The notes under the pieces: model-generated
The model's input: only the letters and a program-made list of their open reading frames with translations
Databases searched by the model: none
What the model was told of the DNA's origin: nothing
Assembly (NCBI GenBank): GCA_014529385.2
Contig: CM043969.1
Span: 22,062,946-22,126,945, forward strand
Length of the DNA: 64,000 nt
Direction of reading: 5' to 3'
Source: Adiantum capillus-veneris
Taxonomy: Eukaryota; Streptophyta; Polypodiopsida; Polypodiales; Pteridaceae
Position numbers and translations under genes: made by a program
In this document: piece after piece, positions 1-10,379 of the stretch
Layout of the letters: each line of letters begins with the position of its first letter
Position numbering within the stretch: position 1 is the first letter of the stretch

Positions 1-119
1 CTAGTAAAACACAATTCCTGATGCGGATAGATGCTAATGATTGTGTCAATGACAAAATAACCGGCAGATATCCTTCAAACGAAAACTCAAAAATATCTCA
101 GACATTGAAAAAAACAAGG

Positions 120-688
120 AAGGGTACTCATGAAGAACATAAGGATAAAAACCACTCATGACCAGATTCGAGCGGAAAAAGAAATATCAAGAGTTGAAAA
201 AAGCTCTAAAGGAGATATACCACCGAAATGGAAACCACGGAAGAGGATGGTAGGGATGTAATGCATGTTCCATCCCATTACAAAAAGTATACTCTCCAAG
301 ATCGGAAAATCATAATTAAACAACCGGTTAGAGAACTACGAAAACAAGGCGAGTCTTACGAAGGCCCTAAAAACGCTAAAAGGGTAGACTTGGATGAACC
401 ATAAGAAGATCCTAGACCGGCTTACATAGCAAACGACCTAATAGAAGAAGAAGAAAATCTTTTGCTAGTCTTGTTAAAGGAATACAGTGATATCTTTGCT
501 TGGTCTTACAAGGATCTCAAGGGTGTTGATCCAGAAATCTTCCAACATACCATACCCATGAGAGATGATGTGAACCCAAGTAGACAGAGACCATACACTT
601 ATAACGAAACATTTTCCAGAAGATCAAAGAAGAGATTAAAAAACTAAAGGAAGCCGAATTCATTTACGAAATTGAACACACTGATTGG
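120..688 (+). pseudogene. Protease-RT linker of A1, broken
   Basis: Conceptual translation in shifting frames matches the region just upstream of RT in copy A2 (- strand, around 31,050-31,457). It includes an acidic stretch, a segment reading DIFAWSYKDLKGVDP and a HTIPMRDD motif typical of the segment before RT in plant Ty3/gypsy pol. An in-frame TAA lies near 401, and a frame change near 610-650 separates it from the RT reading frame. It is a decayed piece of the pol polyprotein. Confidence 0.6.
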
Positions 689-1726
689 GTGTCCCAAATT
701 GTGGTAGTACCTAAGAAGAATGGAAAATTACGAGTGTGCATTAATCTCAAAAAAGTGAATGCAGCTATCATTAGAGACAACTTTCCTCTTCCGATAATGG
801 AGCACGTTTTAGAACGAGTGGTAGGAAAAGAAGCTTACAACTTCCTAGATGGCTTTTTGGGATACAATCAACTTTTGGTTGACCCAAAAGATCAGCATAA
901 AACTGCTTTTGAAATAGAATGGGGTATATTTGCCTATCGGGTTATGCCGTTTGGGTTAACTAATGCTCCAGCCACATTTCAGAGATTGCTGAGCCATGCT
1001 TTCAAAGAGTATCTTCGGAAAATCTTGGAAGTATACATGGATGATTTATGTGCACATTCGTCAATCCGAGCTAATCATTTTGAACACCTCAAAAAGGTAT
1101 TCGAGAAATGTAGACTTTACAGGCTTTGCTTAAACCCAAAAAATTGCACATTCATGGGAAGACAAGGGAAAATCCTTGGACACATAGTGTCTAAAAATGG
1201 CATAGCTACCGATATTGAAAAGATTCGTGTCATTGCTGATTTGCCTAGACCAACAACAGTTAAAGGGGTACAAGCCTTCATGGGACATTGTGGATGTTAC
1301 CGACGGTTCATCTACATGTACGCTATAATTGCAAAACCCCTGTATAGCTTGATTACGCACTTTGAATGGACTGAGTCATGTGAAGAATCCTTCATGAAGC
1401 TTAAGCAAGATCTCACCTCAACTCCAATATTGAAAGCACCCGATTGGGATAAGGTATTCCACGTACACGTAGATGCTTCAAACTTTGCTATTGGTTGTAT
1501 ACTAGCCCAACCAGGAGATGGGAAAATTGGCTTTCCTATTTCTTATGCTAGCCGACAACTAAATATGGCAGAAAAGAATTACACCACCACTGAAAAAGAA
1601 GGACTAAGAAAGATCTATGCTGTTAAAAAGTATAGACATTACCTATTGGCCAAAAGTTTGTGTTCTTTGTGGACCACCAAGATTTTTTATATTTGGTCAA
1701 CAAGCCATGCAGCACAGGAAGAATAG
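689..1726 (+). pseudogene. Reverse transcriptase and N-terminal RNase H of A1
   Basis: This 345-codon reading frame begins within the RT fingers (VVVPKKNGKLRVCINLKKVN) and continues through the palm motifs GYNQ, FGLTNAPATFQ and the catalytic YMDD at 1,034-1,045. The thumb/connection region and the start of RNase H follow, with HVDASNFAIG as the first RNase H acidic motif. The frame then shifts, and the rest of RNase H continues in another frame from about 1,620. The listed first codon is not a natural start, because the domain would be part of a gag-pol polyprotein. The enzyme copies element RNA to cDNA in virus-like particles. The frameshifts make this copy inactive. Confidence 0.85.
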
Positions 1727-2570
1727 TGAGTGGTTCATATTTCTTCTCAAATTTGATTTCACTGTGGTTGTAAAAAATGGCACTACACATCAACGAGCAG
1801 ATCATTTGTCCAGGATTGCTTCAGGGGAATCACCTAAAGGGGTAGATGATGATCTACCAGATGCCTATTTGTTCTCCGTGGAAATGATACCTAGATGGTC
1901 GGAACAAATTGTGTCATTGATGACAATAGCTCAAGTGGATTCACCACTTCCTATCACTGTTGATTTAATCAAGCAATCGTTTATGTATCAATTACTAGCT
2001 GGGAGGCTATATAAAAGAAATCAAGACGGGATATTGCTTTTATGCATTAACCCTGAAGAAAGTCAAGCACATATTACCATAGTAGGACTTCACTTTGCGG
2101 AAGACCAAACTATGCAACAAATCTTAAGACTTGGAGTATTTTGGCCGACTATGAGAAGAGATGTTCGATCTTTTGTAAAAGATTGCCCTCAATGTCAAAA
2201 ACAACCACCCTTTCCTCATGTAAGATTGTTTCAAATGTCACCTGTTTCTAAGTGGAGTAATTATTTGGTTACTTACTTATCAAGCCAAACATTTACTGAG
2301 GATATGAGTAAACATTGTCAACGAGCAATTGAAACAAAATCAAGAGACTATGCTCTCATTGGGAACCAATTGTATCAGAGAGGTAAAGATCAACATTTGT
2401 GTCCTTGTGCAAATGAAAACGAGTATATTCCTATTATAGAACAAGCACATGCTGGATTAGCTGGAGGTCACTTTTGTAGTGATCGAGACCACCGCAAGAG
2501 CAATCTTGATGGTAGGCATATGGTGGCCAACACTTTTTGCAGATGCCAAAGAATATGTTCGAAGGTGTGA
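1617..2570 (+). pseudogene. RNase H C-terminus plus two integrase zinc-finger-like modules (A1)
   Basis: After about 20 out-of-frame codons, the reading enters the RNase H C-terminus (FDFTVVVKNGTTHQRADHLSR). Two successive copies of an integrase N-terminal zinc-binding (H2C2-type) module follow. The first has GRLYKRNQDG, paired histidines (AHITIVGLHF) and CPQCQ near 2,190. The second has NQLYQRGKDQ, AHAGLAGGHF near 2,460, then CDACQ at about 2,566-2,580 reached after a frameshift. Ty3/gypsy integrases normally carry a single such module. The same doubled arrangement is present in A2. This copy is broken by the frameshift near 2,480. Confidence 0.75.
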
Positions 2571-2904
2571 TGCTTGTCAACAAGAAAAAATGCCAACACG
2601 AGTAGACAGCATGCCCTTAAGGCCAATGATGGCGACTAGAGCCTTTGCAAAATGGGGTATAGATTTTTTTGGACCGATACAGCCACCTGCTTATAGAACC
2701 CAAGCTCAATATATCATTGTAGCTACGGACTATTTGACCACGTGGACTGAGGCTAAAGCAACCCAAAAGAATGATGACAGAACCACTGCTGCATTCTTAT
2801 ATGAGTATGTATTCGTAAGGTATGGACTGCCAATAGAGATTGTCAGTGATCGGGGAACTCATTTCCTCAACGAGGTAATAGAGTATTTTCTTAATGAGTT
2901 ATAA
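2479..2904 (+). pseudogene. Integrase catalytic core (A1)
   Basis: The reading starts in the second zinc module (GIWWPTLFADAKEYVRRCDACQ) and continues into the rve-type catalytic core. WGIDFFGPI carries the first catalytic Asp, and IVSDRGTHFLNEV carries the second. It ends at a TAA at 2,902-2,904. The third catalytic position (GQAEHTNK) lies just beyond in another frame, near 2,950. Integrase inserts the element cDNA into chromosomal DNA. All three acidic positions are still visible but are spread over different frames. Confidence 0.85.
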
Positions 2905-3589
2905 TTATCCATAACAAATCAGAGCCCTATCACCCACAAGCAAACGGACAAGCTGAGCATACAAATAAAATTCTTAGCTCGGTACTTACCAAAGTGGTTA
3001 GTTCAAGAAGGACAGACTGGGAAATGAATCTCCATGATGCTCTATGGGCTTATCGAGTTTCATTCAAAACAGCTTTAAATGCCAAACCCTTTAACCTTGT
3101 TTATGGTCTTGACGCCATACTGCCAATAGAATTTCTATTTCCGACATTAAGGGTAGCACAAACTCTTGAGTGGAGTGGACATGAATTGTCAGAAAGACTT
3201 GAAGATTTGGAAAAGCTAGACGAGCAAAGGCTAACTGCTGTAGCTCATATCTATGCACAAAAGAGGAAACAAAAGAGTTGTTTGATTCCCACTTAATCAC
3301 CAAAATTTTCAAGAAAGGGGACTTAGTTCTAGTCTATTCCCTTAAGCAACACATTCCCATGTTTAAGAAAAAGGAAAAGGGACCATTTATCATTGAAGAT
3401 GTATCTCCAAGTGGAGCAGTAAAATTGTCAACCGTAGATGGTGAACCAATGGCTAATTGGATTAATGGATATCGTTTAAAGAAATACAATTTGCCACTAA
3501 CCAATGAATTTCTAGAAAGAATGCATGCAGCCAAACCAAGGAAGATGAAGCGACAGCAAGTTATTGATGAAAGCCCACGAGGAAGCTAG
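2905..3589 (+). pseudogene. Integrase C-terminal part (A1)
   Basis: Two overlapping frames cover the end of the core (DWEMNLHDALWAYRVSFKTA, PFNLVYGLDAILPIEF) and a basic C-terminal domain (FKKGDLVLVYSLKQHIPMFKKKEKGPFIIE, then VDGEPMANWINGYRLKKY). The latter matches the GPF/Y-type module common to Ty3/gypsy integrases and contains the diagnostic GPF at codon level. No chromodomain is seen after it. A frameshift lies near 3,280-3,296. Copy A2 keeps this region in one frame with the downstream protease-like domain. Confidence 0.75.
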
Positions 3590-3725
3590 ACTTTGGGTGC
3601 TCAAGCGTAAAGCTGCTCTCAAGAATCAATAGATACTGATTCCCATCAACACTTTGGAACTAGATGATTGACAATGGGAATTACCTAAAGACGCAGTTTC
3701 AAGAGATGAAGACTGGTTAGATGGA

Positions 3726-4298
3726 ATGGATCTCCGCATCAAAGTACAGCTCAACCATCATAGCACCAATGCTTTGGTAGACACAAGAGCTAGAGTGAAT
3801 GCAGTCAGTTATTCCACATACAAGAAGGCAACAAGCCAAGCATTGACCGCAGCAATAATGACAATCAAAGGATGCAACAAGAATCCAACTCCAACATTGG
3901 GCGTAGTCAACTTGAATGTGGTAGTACATGGATGCTCATGTCCGCATCAGTTTGTATGCTTGCCAGATGAACACATGAATGAGACGATGATTCTTGGCAT
4001 TCCTTGGATGCGTACATACAAAGCAGTACCAGATTGGGATACAAATCATCTAAAGCTATCACTTAAGGGAGGGCAACTCATTGTTCCTATTGCACCAAGC
4101 AAAGAGGAATGGAAAAGATGCAATCAGAGGACCAATCCACTAAGTAAATCTTCTCCATCCCCTCAACAAAAAAATGATACAAGTGGCATGCAAGGAGTCA
4201 GGAAAATTTGGATACCAAAGGCACAACTTGTGGATAAACCAAATCAGATCTGGGTGCAAAATTTCACCAAAGAAACAGAAGACGGTTCCAAGGATTAG
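3726..4298 (+). pseudogene. Retropepsin-like domain located after integrase (A1)
   Basis: This 190-codon frame has the layout of a clan AA aspartic protease. An N-terminal strand precedes ALVDTRARVNAVS, where the expected D-T/S-G-A catalytic loop has Gly changed to Arg. A hydrophobic middle follows, and then MILGIPWM, corresponding to the conserved ILG segment near the end of retropepsins. The A2 copy reads LVDIGAQLNAVS and MILGISWV, so the DxGA form is probably ancestral. The position after integrase is unusual, because retroelement protease normally lies before RT. Its function is unknown. A second polyprotein protease or a non-catalytic structural domain are both possible. In A1 the catalytic loop is mutated. 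Confidence 0.65.
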
Positions 4299-4788
4299 AG
4301 CACAGAATCGAGCATCTATGAACAAGGAACCTAACATGAAAAAGGTTTGGAAGAAAAAGGAACACTTATCTTATCCACACAACGCGGAACCAATCAAACA
4401 GTGGCGAGTTAAGTCTCAACAGACTCTCAAAAACCATGCACCAAGTAGACCGAGCTACCAATGGCGAGGAAAAGCTCGACAACCGTCTAAAGTGCTCCTT
4501 AGAGCTCAAGTAATTAGCGTGCTTAAACACCCTGATGGTACTATCAAACAGAGAGCACAAAGGCTACAAGAATTTCTCTTTGGAAGACATCAACAGCAAA
4601 CCTCGACATCGGAAACCCTTGAGTTAGATACTCAAGACCCAGCTCTTGCACAGCATATTGAGTTGAAATGCATTGATCTTCATATCATGGTAGAGCCAAT
4701 CATGGCTATGCATAGAAACAATTGTTCGACCCATGCACGCAGTCGTCCCGGAGAACACCATCTAGGAGGGGTGGAAGGGTACTACTAA
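4174..4788 (+). pseudogene. Basic, glutamine-rich tail of the post-integrase ORF (A1)
   Basis: A 204-codon frame overlaps the end of the protease-like frame and is rich in Lys, Arg, Gln and Ser, with short internal repeats (QWRVKSQQT / QWRGKARQPS). The equivalent region of A2 (27,154-27,538, - strand) shows the same IWxPKAQL motifs, so it belongs to the element. No known domain is recognised. It ends at a stop at 4,786-4,788, just after a purine-rich tract at 4,764-4,779. Confidence 0.45.
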
Positions 4789-4829
4789 ATACTAAGTAAT
4801 TAAGGGCAATGTTTGAAGAGAGAGGAAAA
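4764..4829 (+). promoter_or_regulatory. Two internal purine-rich tracts after the pol region (A1)
   Basis: The tracts GGAGGGGTGGAAGGG (about 4,765-4,779) and GAAGAGAGAGGAAAAAG (about 4,813-4,829) end the coding region. Both are conserved in A2 (- strand, 21,061-21,120). They resemble polypurine tracts that prime plus-strand DNA synthesis and could act as central tracts. Because TGTTAA follows shortly after the second, an alternative reading is that an LTR begins here, but the conserved ORF beyond the spacer argues against that. Confidence 0.35.
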
Positions 4830-6169
4830 AGTTTCATGTTAACGTGTGATTTTTTGCAAAATTACCTAATAGTGCCCTTATAATTCATCAACAAGGGAAA
4901 ATTCACTGATAATATCTTCCCGATGAGTGTAAATAGTGTATTTACTATCAGAAAATCATAAAAAATAATCCTTTTTTTGGTATTTTTCATCATTTTTGTT
5001 GAAAAGGAGGCTTAAAAATGGAGAAATCCAACAAAAAAACAATAAAGTTGTGTTTTTCAGGGATTTTCTTAATTATTGGATTTTCACATGGGTTTTTTAG
5101 AGAGTTTTTCTATTTTCTTTGATTTTTTCAAATAAAAAGATCAAAAATTAATAATAAATAGCAGGAAGCTCATAGGCAAAAACAAAAGACACGATGGTGA
5201 TCAGAAAGACAAGGCGGACAAGCACAAAATTTTCAATGAAATCAGAAGATGGAAGCGGAAAGGCCAAATTAGGCGGCCAAGCCTACTTTTGCAAAATTCT
5301 TGCAGAATGAGCTACAGAAATCCTATTTTGGAAATTTTTGAGCCTAACATAGATTTCACGGCCTAATAGGACTATCGGGGGAATCAGGGAAAAATTGGTT
5401 CAGGAAGTCCAGGTATAGATATCCAGCTTAGGCTAAAACCACCTCATTTCCACTTGGAGCCTTTGCAGAGAGAGCATTTCGGCTTCTTTCGCGTGTCATT
5501 TACGGAGCCCACAGTTGAGTTTTTCATTGATCCATTTTGTACAGCTGGTAGCTTGTCTAAAGCCCTAGAAAAAACCCTAGAAGTCGAGCAGTGCACGAAG
5601 ACCTACGACCTAAAAGTGACCATAGCGGCCTACCAGCTTGACCAAATTAGAGGGGATTTGAACCATAGCATGCCCTAACATAATAGAACCATTCCATACC
5701 ATCAGATGATCATTCGGCTAATGTCAAGGGGGTCCCCAATAGAGAATTAGGGCTTTTTGGAAAAGGCCAGAATTCCGACCTGACTCCACAGATGGCTTGC
5801 TAATGAGTCTCATATACAATGTATATGATTGGTTTGGAGAAATCCATCAAGTAAAGCCCTCGAAAAGCAAAAAATGGCTCGAAGGTTACAAAGCGTCAAA
5901 TTCGACATACGAGGCCAAACTGACTCCAAATGAGCCAAAATGGGACAGGTAGCTTCACAACGAGGTTACGGACAAGTCCAAAGCCTCAAAGTTGACCGAC
6001 CAACCAAACAGGCAGAGTAATCACAAAAAACGATGAATTCAGAGTCGACAGAGCACAAAGTGATACCGGCATGACCAAACTTGACCAAATTCAATTTAGG
6101 ACTTGTATTAAGTGTATGAAACATGTTTAGGTCAAAATTTATGTGAAATGCAAAGTTTTTGTCACTGTA

Positions 6170-6768
6170 GTAAATAATCGTGATTATTTACTTTTGCAAC
6201 ATTTTTTCTTGGAAATTGTCAATTCACCTCACCTATCATGTGTACACACCTATTACATGCCAAAAATTAAGTATGAGTCAAAATAACCACCCATTACTTG
6301 CATAATTGCCAAAAAAACGCAAAGAAGTCTGTGAAAGCCAAAATTTGGGTTATGAACAACTTTTCTTGATACAAATCACCTCATAATTCATACCCAAGGT
6401 CTATACCATGCCTAGAACCAATCTATGCCAAAAAATTTCAATTTTGGAAGAAAAGTTAATAATCGGGATTATTTACTTTTTGGCCAAAATGGGACAATTT
6501 GGATATTTTGTCATCGTACATCCAAAGAGCATGTTGAGATAAGCCCACTAGCCAATTTTGAGTCAATTTGGATTTCAAAATCTTAAATTTCCTTTATATA
6601 TACTGTTTCAGAGACCTAAAGCCAAAATCTGGTACCATTTCACCCTGTACATCCAAATGAGCCCATAATTCCCTCTGAGCATGTAATTGGCACATACTTC
6701 AAACCTATAAAGCCAAGTTGCAAAAAAGTTGAAAATTTTCCCAACTGTAAATAATCGCAATTATTTAC
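6170..6768. repeat. Three near-palindromes spaced ~290 bp in the A1 spacer
   Basis: Copies lie at 6,170-6,191, 6,455-6,476 and 6,747-6,768. Each half-site is GTAAATAATCG or a one- or two-base variant, followed by its complement. Start-to-start spacing is 285 and 292 bp. Sequence between copies shows weak similarity, for example recurring GCCAAAAT and CATAATTC words, suggesting very old tandem units of about 290 bp. Confidence 0.75.
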
Positions 6769-6920
6769 TTTGGTTGCAAATTCTTGTTTTAACCATACAG
6801 TTTTGTTCCTTGCATGATTTTATGCATCTTTGCTTGTTCAAATTGATTTGAAGCAATTTGGACAAGATTATCAACATTTTTTTCTAAAAGGACATTCCAG
6901 AGAAAAATCTGATAACTATG

Positions 6921-6949
6921 CTAACTTTGCACTCTACTCATTGAACAGG
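6921..6949 (+). promoter_or_regulatory. Candidate branch point and 3' splice site before the additional ORF (A1)
   Basis: CTAAC (6,921-6,925) is followed by a pyrimidine-containing stretch and then CAG|G with AG at 6,947-6,948, five bases before the ATG at 6,954. In A2 the corresponding positions read CTAAC ... TAG|G (19,003 to 18,974, - strand). Conservation of both elements in otherwise diverged copies supports a splice acceptor. No transcript evidence is available. Confidence 0.45.
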
Positions 6950-6953
6950 AGAA

Positions 6954-7489
6954 ATGCAAGCCGCAGAGAAGGCCAAGAAGAAGTTCAACCAAAAGGAGAA
7001 GCTGCAAGAGTTGCCCCCCTATCAACTGGACCCCGAGTCAATAAAGGCAACAAAGGCATCTTACCTTTCTAAAGAGGAGTTAGAAGAACACCACACCACG
7101 GTCTTCACGGGCAGGTTTAAGAGTGAAGAAGGGAATCCGGTGGAGTTGTATCTCTTGCCTAAAGAGGTCTACGATGTAGCTGCAAAGCCAGAAACCAAGG
7201 AGGCTAACCGTAGGTTGGGACTCCGACACTTCTATGAACAAGAGCCCTGTAGAGTAGACTTTCAGAAAGCTTACGAGCTTCTGTCCACCATCAAGGAAGA
7301 CGGAACTGCCCAAATCTCAGACAACCAAGGAAATAAGGTAGAGGTTGTAATTACAAAGGAAATAGTGGTAGAGGCACTCAGGTTGCCCACTGAAGGGATG
7401 ACCATGCGGCCAAGAGATAGGAAAACAGCGGGTACGTTTACAAAGAAAACAGTTGTGGCTACAATTGCCGACATCATCCACAAGCACGT
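6954..7489 (+). pseudogene. Additional ORF (aORF) of family A, N-terminal exon-like part (A1)
   Basis: Open from an ATG at 6,954 until a family B LTR interrupts it at 7,490. The first 40 residues are Lys/Glu-rich, followed by a globular-looking region with VDFQKAYELL and, near residues 125-150, VVITKEIVVEALRLPTEG. The latter resembles a segment of the aORF of element D (RVSVTPEAIAFAFRMPNEP). Similar extra ORFs between pol and the 3' LTR are known in some plant Ty3/gypsy lineages, but their function is unresolved. A2 keeps the first ~28 codons, with ATG changed to GTG. Joining the flanks of the inserted LTR at its target duplication keeps the frame open to 11,053. Confidence 0.6.
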
Positions 7490-7723
7490 TGGAGAGGGGG
7501 AATGGGGGAACACGCCCGACACAAACACAATGGCCTCTCTATAGCTCAGGGCACACACAGCACCCCAATCCACTTAGTGAGCACCTTCGACTCACAGAAT
7601 TCACACTATCACACACACGATCAAACACAACTTGACGCGTCGCAACGCACACGCACTCAAATAGACCACCAATCAACCCGCACCCACAAAACGGCTGCAG
7701 TCATCGCCTATCCATCCCACATA

Positions 7724-7838
<115 letters not shown>

Positions 7839-9660
7839 ACACACACTCATCGGGGGGGCGCACACGCCATCACACACCCGGCATCACATGCAACAGAACA
7901 GAGCAGGAGAAGGGGGGGCAAGGAAATAGCACGACAAGAAACGCCCGTTTTCAATGGGGGGAACTCACTCACTGCTCAAAAAAACACTATAGCCGCACTC
8001 GGCTTCACAAAATACATAGGAGGAGGCGCCCTCTCGGCCCTCTGCAGACAAAAATCACTCTTGGCCCTTTTCCCTGTGGCTCCCAAGCCTCACGAGGCGA
8101 CAAAAAGCCCTCCAAAATGATTAAAAAAAACTCCTTTATAGAGGGGGAGTACCCATTTTTAGCATGTTTGGCCTCTTTCCGACACATGGCGAGATCTTTT
8201 ATCTCACTATCTACTCTCCCTCGCTTTGCTCTTTGCTGCTGTAGGACTTTCCCCTTACATGAGGGGGGGAGGGCAATAGCGATGTCGCTATTGCTCCTTC
8301 CCTTCTTCTTTAAAATTTTGGCGCCCCATGGGCTCGCGGGACCATTCCCTATCGGGGCTGCCACGTCATCACCACTACTGCACTGCCACACGGGCGCGAG
8401 CGCCACTGCGCCGCCCCGCTCACCTCCAAAACCGTCGTAACCGGCCACCCGCCGCCTATGCAGCGCCTACGGGCCACCATCGCCACACCCCACGAGCTCA
8501 TGGAGCTCCTCCACTTCACATTGTGATACTAATGAGGGGTACACGCCCCACCTCATATAGCGCACCATATTTGGTCTCCTCCTCGCATGTGGGACCAGTG
8601 CGATGCCATGTGGCAGCACCGCAACGCCTTAGCCTTTTAAGGCTTTTGAACAAGAAAAAGAACTCCTTTGTGAGAGAGAGAGACTCCCTCTTGGGGTGCC
8701 CACTTGACCCCACTCCTATTTTCTGCTTACAGATCTCATTCCAGAGCTTTTAAGCCATGTTACAAGCTCGTATACCCGGCTCTGCTCAACGCAACTTCCC
8801 TCGACTTTTGTCCTTTGCGAGCCCACTATCATCCGAGGCCATTAAAAACTTAAAAAATCATCTGCAATTGTTCATTGCCCACGGCTCCCAACTTCGTCTC
8901 GCTGTATCTGACCGACCGAATATCCGATTGACGTGCAGTCAAATCATGCTAGCTCCACCTGGTAAACACTCCCACCGAGAACCTTGGTGAGGCTCAAAAA
9001 ATGCCAGATGGCACATCTTCCAATGTGGCCAAGTGGGCTCAGACCCGGCCCCCTGAAAATCTTCAACTGACCATATCTTGCTATCCAGAGCTCCGATTCG
9101 CATTCCGAGAAGACAGGCATGCTCCACAACTCGAGCACTACACACATATACACTGACACCCACCCGGGTCCGCTTGTCTCCAGCTGCCCTATCCATCGGG
9201 GATCTGCTACACACTTTAGTCTTAAACTACAATATCTTGAGCACCAGGGCTCCGTTTGACGAGCTGTCTGGACCGGCTTCTAGAGCACGCTGAACTCTAC
9301 ATTCTAGAGTTTTGACTTGGCATTTTGGACACCAGGGATTTCAAAATGACGTGATCACACTATAATTTTATGTTAATAACAATAGAAATGCAAAATAACA
9401 AATATTTTGTTAATTGACATTCATCTTTTTTGACCTCCAGGGAGACCTGGAGACCGGCTCGTAGCCCGCCGGGCTAGTGAGTCTTCCCGGCGGTCACGCC
9501 GGGTAAAGCTATTTGCCCGCCGGGCCCGCTGTAGCTCAGTATGCTATCTCTTCTTTCAAGTATTATTCAAACCAAACATTAGTGTTATAATCAATATCAC
9601 ACACAAGCGTAGTAGTGAAGCCTGAAGGGAATAAACCTCAATCTACATAAACATGAGAAA

Positions 9661-10268
9661 GCAAATACAACGGTGAATCGAATATGTGATCAGTCCATCC
9701 CAAAAGTAGAGATATCGACCCAAAGATTCACCTTCCTACCTCCTTTCATGAATCAGTCCAGTCCAAAAAAGAACTAATGACCCATGATTGGAGCTCTAAT
9801 CGAAATAGCAGGCAAATACAGCGGTGAATCAAACACGTGATCAGTCCATCCCAAAAGTAGAGATATCGACCCAAAGATTCACCTTACTACCTCCTTTCAT
9901 GAATCAGTCCATTCCAAAAAAGAACTAATGACCCATTATTGGAGCTCTAATCGGAATAGCAAGCAAATACAGCGGTGAATCAAACATGTGATCAGTCTAT
10001 CCCAAAAGTAGAGATATCGACCCAAAGATTCACCTTTCTATCTCTTTTCAAGAATCAGTTCAGTCCAAAAAAGAACTAATGACCCATGATAGAAGTTCTA
10101 ATCAATATAGCAATCAATTTAGCAAATATAACGGTGAACCAAACATGAGATCAGTGCATCCCAAATGTAGAGATACCGACCCAAAGATTCACCTTTCTAC
10201 CTCCTTTCAAGAATCAATTCAGTCCAAAAAAGAACTTATGATCCATGATCAGAGTTACATTAAGTTTT
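9661..10268. repeat. Four-copy ~151-bp tandem repeat inside the hAT-like element
   Basis: Units start at 9,661, 9,812, 9,963 and 10,122, so the period is 151, 151 and 159 bp. Each contains CGGTGAATC, GATCAGTCCATCCCAAAAG, GAGATATCGACCCAAAGATT and AAAAGAACTAATGACCCAT words. The first three units are close to identical and the fourth is more diverged. There is no coding potential. Confidence 0.9.
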
Positions 10269-10350
10269 AATTTTTTTTAAAGACTATTCATTTTTTTTAC
10301 CTTTAGTTTTTCTTCTAAATTTTAAAGGATGACCAAATTTAGAGGAAGAG

Positions 10351-10379
10351 GTGATGTGATGTGATGTGATGTGATGTGA
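10351..10379. repeat. (GATGT)n short tandem repeat
   Basis: About five consecutive GATGT pentamers lie within the right arm of the hAT-like element, shortly before GC-rich subterminal words. Confidence 0.85.

Larger units (their letters stand above)
4789..6953 (+). other. Non-coding spacer of family A between pol and the additional ORF (A1)
   Basis: About 2.1 kb with no supported coding sequence. The same spacer is present in inverse orientation in A2 (about 18,975-21,055), with similarity over essentially its full length. It carries three copies of a near-palindrome centred on AATCGCGATT, spaced 285-292 bp. It ends in a branch-point and splice-acceptor-like sequence a few bases before the additional ORF. 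It behaves like an internal element segment, possibly an intron or regulatory region. Confidence 0.6.

Noticed and set aside
4838-6953. The conserved 2.1-kb spacer as the 3' LTR of family A (it follows a purine tract and starts TGTTAA).
   Set aside because: In both A1 and A2 the similarity runs through the spacer into the start of the same extra ORF. A separate polypurine tract and an LTR with a TATA box follow at 13,876-13,890. An internal spacer fits better, though two tandem elements sharing an LTR are not fully excluded.
9661-10268. Regular 151-bp repeats as a CRISPR-like array.
   Set aside because: Units are contiguous with no unique spacers and lie inside a eukaryotic DNA transposon.
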